From contig CAWGVW010000001.1 of NCBI GenBank assembly GCA_963826145.1, forward strand, positions 1,116,001 to 1,180,000: a stretch of DNA of 64,000 bases, written 5' to 3'. This DNA comes from JBGPLJ01 sp963826145 (GTDB lineage Bacteria; Pseudomonadota; Gammaproteobacteria; Steroidobacterales; Steroidobacteraceae). The notes under the pieces are model-generated. The model saw only the letters and a list, made by a program, of their open reading frames with translations, did not search any database and was not told the origin of the DNA. Below are positions 7,141 through 15,735 of this stretch, piece by piece. Made by a program: the position numbers and the translations under genes. The first letter of the stretch is position 1. Each line of letters starts with the position of its first letter.

Positions 7141-7812
7141 ATGTCACCGCCGCGAGCCATCGACACGATCGATGCATTGCTGGCGAACGCCCGCCTCTGG
7201 CGCGGTCAGGGTTTCTCGCAGGCCGCTGGCGATATCCGGCATGTTTCGAGCGGTCATCCGCAGATAGATGCCTTGCTGCCGGCGGGTGGCTGGCCGGAAA
7301 GAGGCCTGATTGAGCTGCTGCTCGATGAGTACGGCATCGGTGAACTCAAGATCGTGATGCCGCTGCTGCGCCGGGCGAACCCCGATACGGCCGCAGCCAC
7401 GGAAAGTCGCTGGATTGCCTGGCTGGCGCCGCCGTTTCTTCCCTACGCGCCGGCTTTGAGCAATGAAGGATTGATGCTCGAACGGCAGTTGATCGTGCGG
7501 ACCTTGCAGACGAATGAGGTGTGGTGGGCGATGGAGCAGGTGTTGCGATCGGGGACCTGTGCAGCGGTTCTCGGCTGGGTGGAAAGGGCGAACGGTCATG
7601 CCTTGCGGCGCTTGAAGCTCGCCGCGGAGCAGGGCGGCTCGGCGGGAATCCTTTTCCGGCCGTCGCGCTATCGCTCGCAGGCTTCGCCCGCGAATTTGCG
7701 CGCAGTTCTGCGGGGCGCCGGCAAAGATCTCGAGATCGAAGTCTTCAAATCACAAGGCGGTCACACGGGCCGCGCGCACGTGAGCGCATCGGGGTTGGGA
7801 GTGATCGGGTAG
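7141..7812 (+). CDS. imuA: ImuA, translesion synthesis accessory protein (SulA/RecA-like)
   Basis: Component of the ImuA-ImuB-DnaE2 mutasome that performs error-prone bypass after DNA damage. At 223 aa it has the usual length for the proteobacterial ImuA (SulA-like) family. Visible features are the GHPQIDALLPAGGWPERGLIELL segment region (about residues 37-60), equivalent to the RecA-like core but without a classical Walker A GKT, the WIAWLAPPFLPYAPAL segment and the central VLGWVER. It starts 3 nt after the lexA stop and is the second gene of the SOS cassette. Function is inferred from family and from the cassette. Confidence 0.88.
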   Translation: MSPPRAIDTIDALLANARLWRGQGFSQAAGDIRHVSSGHPQIDALLPAGGWPERGLIELLLDEYGIGELKIVMPLLRRANPDTAAATESRWIAWLAPPFLPYAPALSNEGLMLERQLIVRTLQTNEVWWAMEQVLRSGTCAAVLGWVERANGHALRRLKLAAEQGGSAGILFRPSRYRSQASPANLRAVLRGAGKDLEIEVFKSQGGHTGRAHVSASGLGVIG

Positions 7813-7929
7813 TCCTTGACTCCCACTGGATGGGCAACGGGTCATGTTTGCTTGCGCCGCGGCATGTCCCTCCGTCACTCCCAACCACCCATGCGCTTGA
7901 ACGTGGCGGGCGAGCACAGCATAACAACG

Positions 7930-9504
7930 ATGAAAACTCCCGCCGCCACCCTCGAGCTGTTCGCGCCTTTGTCGCCAGCACCGGCGCGAGAATCGCTCCG
8001 TGTGGCGCCGCAAACGCGCAGCCAATCGCTGGTCCGCCAGCTGTGGGTGGCCATCCATTTTCCCGAACTCGCGCTCGAAGCGCTCGAACGGGATATCGAC
8101 GAACGCCGGCCGCACGCAGTCATCGACGGCAGCGGCAGCACGCAGCGGGTCGCCGCGTGCGATCGGGCAGCGGCGCGAGCCGGCGTGCGTGCCGGCATGG
8201 CGTTGAATGCCGCCATCGCGCTCGCGCCCCGGCTCATGGCGCGGCCGCGGCAGCGGAGTGCCGAACAGCGGCTGCTCGAACGCTGCGCCGCCTGGGCGGG
8301 GCAATTTACGCCGCTCGTGAGTCTCGAGCCGCCCGATGCGCTGCTGCTCGAGGTGAAAGGCAGCCTCGGGCTTTTCGAAGGCGCCGCGATGCTCTCGGAG
8401 CGGATCTCAGGCGCACTCGGTTCCCGCGGCCTGAGCGCCTGCGTCACGCTCGCGCCTACGCCTCGCGCTTCGCTCTGGCTCGCACGCTCGGGCCGCAACG
8501 CTATCGTCATGGAACCCGGAGCGCTGACGGGCGCGCTCGCCGATCTGCCCGTGCACTCACTCAGTTGGTCGGAAGCGAATCTCGAGCTGCTCGCTGCGAT
8601 GGGCGTTTACACGGTGGGCGACTGCCTGCGGTTGCCGCGTGCCGGCTGGGCGCGGCGTTTCGGGATCGAACTCCTCGAAGAACTCGATGAGGCTACGGGG
8701 CGCACGCCGCAGATCCGCCGCAGTTACCAGCCCGCGCAGCGCTTCAATGCGCGTTTCGAGCCCGTGGCGGAAATCAGCGAGACCGGACGCCTCGCGGTTG
8801 CGCTCGAGCCTTTGCTCGAAGCGCTCGAGCGTTTCCTGAGAGGCCGGCAGGGCGGCATCAGTTCGTTCGTGATCGGCCTGCGTCATCGAAAGGCCGGGGA
8901 ATCCATTCTGCGGGTGGGCTTGGCCGCGCCGAACGCAGATGCACGGCATTTCATGGCTCTCGCCGCGGCAAGACTCGAACGCCACGGCTTGCCGGAACCG
9001 GTGACGGAGCTGCGTCTTCGCTCCGGGCCGGTGCTGCCCATGAGCTTCACGTCGGGTTCCATTTTTCGTGCTGTAAACGCCACGCCGGAAGGGGCTGGCG
9101 GCGTGCCACATCTCGTGGAGCGATTGCGTGCGCGCCTCGGCGAGGAAGCGGTATTCGGTGTCTGTCTCGTGCCGGAACACCGCCCCGAAGCCGCTTGGCG
9201 CAAAGCGCAGCTCGATCCGGGCGCCGTCGCCCGCGCGCATCGGGAGCTCATCGAAATCGACGCCGTACGGCCGCTCTGGATGCTGACGCAACCCGAACCG
9301 CTCGAGGTCGCGGACGGTGGTCCGCGCTATCGGGGGCCACTCGTCATGGAGAGCGGTCCCGAGCGCATCGAAAGCGGCTGGTGGGACGGCAAGGACGTCA
9401 CGCGGGATTACTACATCGCCCGCGATTCGCGGGGCGCGCGCCTGTGGATCTATCAGGAGCGTCGCGCGCCCGGCAGCTGGTTCTGGCACGGCATTTTCGG
9501 TTGA
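7930..9504 (+). CDS. imuB: ImuB, catalytically inactive Y-family polymerase-like protein
   Basis: Y-family (UmuC/DinB-like) protein of about 524 aa that bridges DnaE2 to the beta clamp in the mutasome. The polymerase-like core begins at LWVAIHFPELALEAL (about residue 36) and lacks the acidic active-site signature of true DinB. A helix-hairpin-helix-like part carries MGVYTVGDCLRLPRAGWARRFG. The C-terminal family signature includes DYYIARDSRGARLWIYQERR and ends WFWHGIFG. I chose the ATG at 7930; ATGs and a TTG back to 7816 are in frame, so the N-terminus is uncertain by up to 38 residues. dnaE2 follows 13 nt after its stop. Confidence 0.9.
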   Translation: MKTPAATLELFAPLSPAPARESLRVAPQTRSQSLVRQLWVAIHFPELALEALERDIDERRPHAVIDGSGSTQRVAACDRAAARAGVRAGMALNAAIALAPRLMARPRQRSAEQRLLERCAAWAGQFTPLVSLEPPDALLLEVKGSLGLFEGAAMLSERISGALGSRGLSACVTLAPTPRASLWLARSGRNAIVMEPGALTGALADLPVHSLSWSEANLELLAAMGVYTVGDCLRLPRAGWARRFGIELLEELDEATGRTPQIRRSYQPAQRFNARFEPVAEISETGRLAVALEPLLEALERFLRGRQGGISSFVIGLRHRKAGESILRVGLAAPNADARHFMALAAARLERHGLPEPVTELRLRSGPVLPMSFTSGSIFRAVNATPEGAGGVPHLVERLRARLGEEAVFGVCLVPEHRPEAAWRKAQLDPGAVARAHRELIEIDAVRPLWMLTQPEPLEVADGGPRYRGPLVMESGPERIESGWWDGKDVTRDYYIARDSRGARLWIYQERRAPGSWFWHGIFG

Positions 9505-9517
9505 TTCGGCGTGCGCT

Positions 9518-12500
9518 ATGTATGCGGAGCTGCACGCCCTGTCGAATTTCACTTTCCTCCGGGGTGCCTCGCAGCCGGCAGAACTCGTCGCCCGGGCCGG
9601 CGAGCTCGGTTATCGCGCGCTCGCCATCACCGACGAATGCTCGCTGGCGGGCGTCGTGCGCGCGCATGTCGCTGCCAGAGACAGGAAGCTGCCGCTTCTC
9701 ATCGGCGCGGAATTCCGCCTCGCTGAGGGGCTGAAATTCGTCGCGCTGGCGACGGACCGGAAAAGCTACGGCGCGCTCTCGAGCTTCATCACGCGCGGCC
9801 GGCGTGCAGCGGCGAAGGGCAGCTACCGGCTGACGCGTGCGGATCTCGAAGGAGCGCTCGAACGGTGCCTCCTCTTGTGGTTGCCGGGCGCCGCGCCGGA
9901 TGCGGGCGAAGGGCACTGGCTGCGCGAACGATTCGAGGGGCGCCTCTGGCTTGCAGTGGAACTTCTCACCTCCGGGAACGATCGCCGCCGGCTCGCGGCG
10001 CTCGAACGGCTGGGCGCGGAACTCGAGCTGCCCTGTGTCGCGAGCGGCGACGTGCACATGCACGTGCGCGGGCGGCGCGCCCTGCAGGATGTGCTCACGG
10101 CCGTGCGCTTGCGCACACCCGTCGCGGCCGCGGGTCTGGCGCTTTATCCGAACGGCGAACGTCACCTGCGGCCACTTGCAAGGCTCCTCGAGCTCTATCC
10201 ACGCATCATGCTCGACGCCTCCCTCGACATCGTCGAGCGCTGTCGCTTCTCGCTCGATGAATTGCGCTACGAATACCCGGAAGAACTTGTGCCGCCAGGT
10301 GAAGCAGCGCCGCATTACCTGCGGCGCCTGACCGAAGAGGGCCTGAAGAAGCGCTGGCCGGGCGGCGAACCGGCGCACGTGCGCGATCTCATCGAGCGCG
10401 AGCTCGCGCTGATCGCGGAGCTCAAGTACGAACCGTATTTTCTCACCGTGCACGATCTCGTGCGCTTCGCGCGCGGTGCCGGGATCCTCTGCCAGGGCCG
10501 TGGTTCGGCGGCCAATTCCGCGGTCTGCTACAGCCTTGGCGTCACAGAGGTCGATCCGGCGCGATCGCAGCTCCTCTTCGAGCGATTCATCTCGCGGGAA
10601 CGCAACGAGCCGCCGGACATCGACATCGACTTCGAGCACGAGCGGCGCGAGGAGGTCATCCAGTACGTCTACCGCAAGTACGGCCGCGAGCGTTCAGCAA
10701 TAGCGGCGACGGTCGTCACCTATCACGCAAAGAGCGCGCTGCGCGACGTCGGCAAGGCGCTCGGCCTCGATGAACTGCAGGTGGATCGCCTGGCGCGCGC
10801 GGTGTCCTGGACGGATGGCATGAAACTCGACGAGGAGCGCGTGCGGGAGGCGGGCTTCGATCCCGCCAACCCGCTCATCGGCCGTCTCATCGCGCTTACG
10901 CGCAGCATCCTCGGTTTTCCGCGCCATCTGTCGCAGCACGTCGGCGGCTTCGTGATCTCGCGTGGGCGGCTCGATGAGCTCGTGCCGCTCGAGAACGCCG
11001 CGATGGCCGACCGCACCGTCATCGAATGGGACAAGGACGATCTCGACGATCTGGGGCTCCTCAAGGTCGATGTGCTCGGCCTTGGCATGCTGTCGGCCAT
11101 CCGGCGCGCCTTCGGGCTCATCGCGGGCTTTCGCGGGCGCGCACTTACCATGGCGGGCATCGAAGCGGACGACCCGCGTGTCTACGACATGATCTGCCGC
11201 GCCGATACCACGGGCGTCTTTCAGATCGAATCGCGGGCGCAGATGGCGATGCTGCCGCGCCTCAAGCCACGCAATTACTACGACCTCGTGATCGAGGTGG
11301 CACTCGTGCGCCCCGGACCCATCCAGGGCGACATGGTGCATCCGTACCTCAGGCGCCGGTCTGGCGATGAGGACGTGACGTATCCGAGCGAGGCCGTGGA
11401 GCAGGTGCTGAAACGCACGCTCGGGGTACCGATCTTCCAGGAACAGGTGATGCAGCTCGCGATCGTCGCCGCAGGCTTCTCGCCGGGCGAGGCGGACCGG
11501 CTGCGGCGCGCGATGGCGGCGTGGAAACGCCGGGGCGGTCTTGAACCGTTCGAAGAGCGCCTGAAGCAGGGCATGCTCGAACGCAACTACACGGCTGAGT
11601 TCGCGCAGCAGATCTACCGGCAGATCCTCGGCTTCGGCGAGTACGGCTTTCCGGAATCGCACGCCGCGAGCTTCGCGCTGCTCGTCTACGTCTCGGCCTG
11701 GCTCAAATGCCATGAGCCGGCGGCATTCACGGCCGCGCTCATCAACAGCCAGCCGATGGGTTTCTACGCACCGGCGCAGCTCGTGCGCGACGCGCGCAAC
11801 CACGGTGTCGAGGTTCGCGCGATCGACATCGCAGTGAGCCACTGGGATGTCACGCTGGAGCGAGCGGCGGATGGCGGGCCCGCGATGCGGCTCGGATTTC
11901 GGATGGTGAAGGGACTCGCGGAGAGTGCCGCGCGGCGCATTGCCGAAGCGCGTGTCGAAAAGCCATTCACGAGTACGCAGGACCTGGCGGCACGCGCCGC
12001 CCTCGATCGCCGCGATCTCGGAGCGCTCGCGCGCGCGGGTGCACTCAGGGCGCTCGCGGGCAACAGGCATCGCGCGTCGTGGTCGGTCGCGGGCGTCGAG
12101 CCGCCGCTGCCGCTCATTGAAAACGTTGAGATCGCCGAAGGCGTTCCCCTGCTGCGGGCGCCGACCGAGGGGCAGGACATCGTCGCGGACTATCGAAGCG
12201 TCGGTCTCACGCTCGGGCGGCATCCGCTCGCCCTGCTGCGCGAACGGCTGAGCGGGGAAGGCCTGCGGACGGCGGAAGATCTTTGGGGTCTTCGCAATGG
12301 GGATGCCGTGCGCACGGCGGGGCTCGTGATCACCCGCCAGCGTCCCATGACGGCGAGCGGCGTTACCTTCGTCACGCTCGAGGACGAAACCGGCCACATC
12401 AATCTGATCGTCTGGCTCAAGGTGGCCGAGCGGCAGCGGCGCGCCCTGATCGAATCACGGCTGCTCGAAGTCTCAGGCGAACTGCAACGGGAAGGGGACG

Positions 12501-12583
12501 TCCTGCACGTCGTGGTGAAGAGCATGCTCGACCGGAGCAGGCTTCTCGGAGCCCTCAAGGCGCGGTCCCGGGACTTTCACTGA
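9518..12583 (+). CDS. dnaE2: Error-prone DNA polymerase DnaE2 (C-family)
   Basis: C-family DNA polymerase III alpha-like enzyme of 1021 aa, the catalytic subunit of the ImuAB-DnaE2 translesion machinery. The PHP domain starts at ELHALSNFTFLRGASQPAEL (about residues 3-22). The palm carries the catalytic aspartates in PDIDIDF (Asp367, Asp369 and Asp371), with KVDVLGLG following as the third acidic motif. Helix-hairpin-helix and OB-fold segments (VRTAGLVITRQRPM) close the protein. The start is the ATG 13 nt after imuB; a frame open to 9317 lies inside imuB. SOS control comes from the lexA operators. It is convergent with a small acidic gene 2 nt away. Confidence 0.95.
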   Translation: MYAELHALSNFTFLRGASQPAELVARAGELGYRALAITDECSLAGVVRAHVAARDRKLPLLIGAEFRLAEGLKFVALATDRKSYGALSSFITRGRRAAAKGSYRLTRADLEGALERCLLLWLPGAAPDAGEGHWLRERFEGRLWLAVELLTSGNDRRRLAALERLGAELELPCVASGDVHMHVRGRRALQDVLTAVRLRTPVAAAGLALYPNGERHLRPLARLLELYPRIMLDASLDIVERCRFSLDELRYEYPEELVPPGEAAPHYLRRLTEEGLKKRWPGGEPAHVRDLIERELALIAELKYEPYFLTVHDLVRFARGAGILCQGRGSAANSAVCYSLGVTEVDPARSQLLFERFISRERNEPPDIDIDFEHERREEVIQYVYRKYGRERSAIAATVVTYHAKSALRDVGKALGLDELQVDRLARAVSWTDGMKLDEERVREAGFDPANPLIGRLIALTRSILGFPRHLSQHVGGFVISRGRLDELVPLENAAMADRTVIEWDKDDLDDLGLLKVDVLGLGMLSAIRRAFGLIAGFRGRALTMAGIEADDPRVYDMICRADTTGVFQIESRAQMAMLPRLKPRNYYDLVIEVALVRPGPIQGDMVHPYLRRRSGDEDVTYPSEAVEQVLKRTLGVPIFQEQVMQLAIVAAGFSPGEADRLRRAMAAWKRRGGLEPFEERLKQGMLERNYTAEFAQQIYRQILGFGEYGFPESHAASFALLVYVSAWLKCHEPAAFTAALINSQPMGFYAPAQLVRDARNHGVEVRAIDIAVSHWDVTLERAADGGPAMRLGFRMVKGLAESAARRIAEARVEKPFTSTQDLAARAALDRRDLGALARAGALRALAGNRHRASWSVAGVEPPLPLIENVEIAEGVPLLRAPTEGQDIVADYRSVGLTLGRHPLALLRERLSGEGLRTAEDLWGLRNGDAVRTAGLVITRQRPMTASGVTFVTLEDETGHINLIVWLKVAERQRRALIESRLLEVSGELQREGDVLHVVVKSMLDRSRLLGALKARSRDFH

Positions 12584-12585
12584 CC

Positions 12586-12858
12586 TCAATGCCTGGGCGG
12601 TTTCTTCTTCTTGCGCGGCTTCGATTCGCCGTCGATGCCGATCTCGTAGTCGTCGAAATCCGAAACCTGTTCCGCCGTGCGCTTCTCCTCGATGTAGCGC
12701 TCGAGACGCCGCCACGCGGGTTCGCCGGCCTTGACACTGCGCCGGCGCGCTTTGTCGAGGTCGCGCATCAAATGGTCGACGTCGAGATCCTCCGATTCGC
12801 CGGTGGTCTCCGGCGCCTCGTCCTCTTCGAAGTCTTCCGATTCCGACTTCTCGCCCAT
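12586..12858 (-). CDS. Small acidic conserved-type hypothetical protein
   Basis: A 90-aa protein with no signal or membrane segment. The N-terminal third is strongly acidic (EDFEEDEAPETTGESEDLDV). A basic helical centre (MRDLDKARRRSVKAGEPAW, then RRLERYIEEKRTAEQV) and a Lys-rich end (PRKKKKPPRH) follow. Such charge patterning suggests nucleic-acid or protein contacts, but I do not recognise a characterised family. The ATG at 12858 is preferred to a frame open to 12954 because the sequence before it looks non-coding. It sits between dnaE2 (convergent, 2-nt gap) and the gsp genes (same strand, 137 bp downstream of gspF), so it may share their transcript. Confidence 0.72.
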   Translation of the reverse strand: MGEKSESEDFEEDEAPETTGESEDLDVDHLMRDLDKARRRSVKAGEPAWRRLERYIEEKRTAEQVSDFDDYEIGIDGESKPRKKKKPPRH

Positions 12859-12995
12859 GGCCCCGTGCTCCGTTGCACGACTGAACTCGATGGACTCCGA
12901 ACGCGGCGAATTTATATTGCGAATCGGGGAGCGAGGCAAGAGCCCGATCCACACTGCGACACAGGTCCCATTTCGACGGCGATCCGGCTGCCGGA

Positions 12996-14210
12996 TCAGG
13001 CGACCAGGTCGTTCAGCTGGAAGATCGGCAGGAGGAGGGCAATCACGATGCCCATCACGAAAAGGCCCATTCCGACAATGAGCGCGGGTCCCAGGAGCCC
13101 GAGGAGGGCCGTAATCAGACTGTCGAGCTCGCGATCCTGGTTGTCGGCCGCCCGCTGGAGCATGGTCTCGAGCTCGCCGCTCGTCTCGCCGCTCGCGATG
13201 AGGTGAATGGTCATCGGTGGGAACAGCTTGCTCGCCGCGAGCGACTTGCCGATCGGCGCACCTTCGCGAATCCGGGCTGCCGCCTCGGTTACCGCCTCGC
13301 GCATGGGTACGTTCGTGATGACCTCGCCGGAGATCCTCAGGGCCTCGAGAACGGGCACGGCGCTCGCGGTCAGTATCGCGAGCGTACGGGTGAAGCGCGC
13401 CGTATTCGAACCCCGCACCAGCCGCCCGACCAGCGGCACACGCAGCAGGAAGTGGTGAAACTTCCGCTTTGGCCCGAGCTGGCGCAACTGGTATACAAAA
13501 AAGATAAAGATCGCCGCGAGCGCGATCGCCGTATAGAGGCCGTAGCTGCGCACATAGTTGCTGACACCGATCAGCACCTGCGTTGCGATGGGCAGCTCCG
13601 CCTTCATCGACGAGAAGACCTCCGTGACCATCGGTACGACGTAGCTCAGAAGGAAGGTGACGATAGAAACCGCGAAGAAGGTGAGTGCTATGGGGTAGAT
13701 GATCGCGCCCGTCACCTTCGAGCGGATCTGCTGGCGGCTTTCGGTGTAGTCGGCGAGCCGTTCGAGCACAACATCGAGGCGGCCGGACTGTTCGCCCGCG
13801 GCGACCGTCGCGCGGAAGATTTCCGGAAACACTTTCGGAAAGTCGGCGAAGCCGTCAGCGAGCGCATGGCCTTCCATGACCTTGGAGCGCACTCCGATCA
13901 TGATGCTTTTCACGCGCGCGCGCTCCGATTGCTCGGCGACCGCGTAGAGCGATTCCTCGAGCGGCAGGCCGGAACGCACAAGCGTTGCGAGCTGGCGCGT
14001 GAGCAAGGCAAGCTCGGTCGAGGAAATGCCGCCGCCGATCCCGAAGGAGCGGGTTCGAGTCGCTTCGGTTTGGGCGACCTCGGTGACCGAAACCGGCAGC
14101 AGTTGCTGGTCCCTGAGGAGCGCGCGGACCTGCCGGGCGGTATCGCCTTCGAGAACGCCCTTGCGCTCCTTACCGCCGGCGTCGACCGCGACGTATTCGA
14201 ATGCACCCAT
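12996..14210 (-). CDS. gspF: Type II secretion inner membrane platform protein GspF
   Basis: Polytopic inner-membrane protein of 404 aa that forms the T2SS platform and contacts GspE. It shows the duplicated T2SSF cytoplasmic domains (about residues 70-193 and 273-395), each with a xGxxLxxALxxS-like helix pattern. Transmembrane segments lie near residues 170-195 (IIYPIALTFFAVSIVTFLLSY), 220-240 and 375-400. The N-terminal MGAFEYVAVDAGGKERKG is typical of GspF. It is the last gene of the gspC-D-E-F run and starts 17 bp after gspE. Confidence 0.95.
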   Translation of the reverse strand: MGAFEYVAVDAGGKERKGVLEGDTARQVRALLRDQQLLPVSVTEVAQTEATRTRSFGIGGGISSTELALLTRQLATLVRSGLPLEESLYAVAEQSERARVKSIMIGVRSKVMEGHALADGFADFPKVFPEIFRATVAAGEQSGRLDVVLERLADYTESRQQIRSKVTGAIIYPIALTFFAVSIVTFLLSYVVPMVTEVFSSMKAELPIATQVLIGVSNYVRSYGLYTAIALAAIFIFFVYQLRQLGPKRKFHHFLLRVPLVGRLVRGSNTARFTRTLAILTASAVPVLEALRISGEVITNVPMREAVTEAAARIREGAPIGKSLAASKLFPPMTIHLIASGETSGELETMLQRAADNQDRELDSLITALLGLLGPALIVGMGLFVMGIVIALLLPIFQLNDLVA

Positions 14211-14227
14211 GGGTCAGTAGGAACGCT

Positions 14228-15721
14228 TCAGTCTTCGCGAGTGACGCGCAGCAGCTCTTCGAGCGAGGTTTCGCCGCGCAGCGCTTTGGTGCGCCCATCA
14301 TCGCGGATACTCGGAGAACGCGTACGTGCATAGCGTTCGAGTTCCTGCTCGCTCGAACCATCGTGGATCATGGTGCGCATGGCGTCATCGACCGGAATCA
14401 GCTCGTAAATGCCAGTGCGCCCGCGGTAGCCGCCGGTCGCATCCCGGCCGGGGCGATACAGAGTTGGCGGGGGCGCGCCGGCCGGAGTGTTCATGAGCCG
14501 GCGCTCGTAGTCGCCCGCGGCGTATGCCACGCGACTCTCAGGATTCAGGACGCGCACGAGACGCTGTGCGAGGACGCCTATGAGGCTCGACGACAGCAGG
14601 AACGGCTCTATACCCATGTCCCGCAGCCGCGTGACCGCGCCGACCGCCGTATTGGTGTGGAGCGTCGACAACACGAGATGCCCGGTGAGACTCGCCTGCA
14701 CGGCGATCTGCGCGGTCTCGATGTCACGGATTTCACCGACCATCACGACGTCCGGGTCCTGGCGCAGGATGGCGCGCAGGCCCCTGGCGAATGTCATCTC
14801 GACCTTGGTATTGACTTGGGTCTGGCCGATGCCGTCGATGTAGTACTCGATCGGATCTTCCACCGTCATGATGTTGCGCGTGTTGTCGTTGATGCACTCG
14901 AGCGCCGCGTAGAGCGTCGTCGTCTTGCCGGAGCCTGTGGGTCCCGTGACGAGAATGATTCCGTGGGGTTTGCGGATGAGATCATCCATCATCTTCTGCG
15001 TCGGTTCGTCCATGCCGAGCGAGCCGAGATCGAGACGCCCGGCCTGCTTGTCGAGCAGTCGCAGCACGACCCGCTCGCCGTGGCCGGCCGGAATCGTCGA
15101 AACGCGTACGTCGACGGCGCGGCCCGCGATGCGCAGGCTGATGCGACCGTCCTGCGGCAGGCGCTTTTCCGCGATGTCGAGCTTCGACATCACCTTGATG
15201 CGGGAAACAACCAGCGGCGCCACCGCGCGGCGTGACTCCATGACCTCGCGCAGCACGCCGTCGACACGGAAGCGGATGACCAGGCGGTTCTCGAAGGGCT
15301 CGACGTGGATATCCGATGCGTTCTGCTTCACGGCCTCCGTGAGCACCGCATTGATGAGGCGGATGATCGGCGCGTCATCCTCGCTCTCGAGGAGATCGGA
15401 GGGTTCCGGCAGGTCCTGCGCGAGGTGCGCGAGGTCAGTCGACTCCTCGAAGCCGTCCGTCATGTGCATGGCGGAGTTGGAACCCGCCTCGTAGGCGCTG
15501 CGCAGGGCTCCGTCGAACTCCGCGTCCGTCACCCGCTTGAGCCTCACCGGCAGCCCCATGTAGCGGCGCACCTCGGCAATGCTCTGTGCGCTTGCGCCGT
15601 TCCTGAAGATCGCGTCCGCGACGCCGTTCGTCACCTCACCAACCAGGACTCCGTGGCGCTTGGCGAATGCGAAGGAGACCTTCCGCTCCTTGAGTTCGTC
15701 CGGGGCAACGAGGCTGTTCAT
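14228..15721 (-). CDS. gspE: Type II secretion ATPase GspE
   Basis: Cytoplasmic hexameric ATPase of 497 aa powering pseudopilus assembly. An N-terminal T2SSE domain is followed by the ATPase core with ASDIHVEP, Walker A GPTGSGKTT (about 260-268), an Asp box (MTVEDPIEY), Walker B within DPDVVMVGEIRD (about 322-333) and a His box (LSTLHTNTAVGA). The C-terminal region that normally carries two CxxC pairs as a zinc-binding motif before GYRGRTGIYEL has no cysteine here: the segment reads LNPESRVAYAAGDYERR and APPPTLYRPGRDATG. The start ATG lies 14 bp after gspD. Confidence 0.95.
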   Translation of the reverse strand: MNSLVAPDELKERKVSFAFAKRHGVLVGEVTNGVADAIFRNGASAQSIAEVRRYMGLPVRLKRVTDAEFDGALRSAYEAGSNSAMHMTDGFEESTDLAHLAQDLPEPSDLLESEDDAPIIRLINAVLTEAVKQNASDIHVEPFENRLVIRFRVDGVLREVMESRRAVAPLVVSRIKVMSKLDIAEKRLPQDGRISLRIAGRAVDVRVSTIPAGHGERVVLRLLDKQAGRLDLGSLGMDEPTQKMMDDLIRKPHGIILVTGPTGSGKTTTLYAALECINDNTRNIMTVEDPIEYYIDGIGQTQVNTKVEMTFARGLRAILRQDPDVVMVGEIRDIETAQIAVQASLTGHLVLSTLHTNTAVGAVTRLRDMGIEPFLLSSSLIGVLAQRLVRVLNPESRVAYAAGDYERRLMNTPAGAPPPTLYRPGRDATGGYRGRTGIYELIPVDDAMRTMIHDGSSEQELERYARTRSPSIRDDGRTKALRGETSLEELLRVTRED

Positions 15722-15735
15722 GTCGGCATGCCCTG

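Noticed and set aside
10694..12397. 567-codon open frame antisense to dnaE2
   Set aside because: High GC gives long antisense frames; product is Arg-rich with no recognisable domain, while the opposite strand encodes a clear DnaE2.
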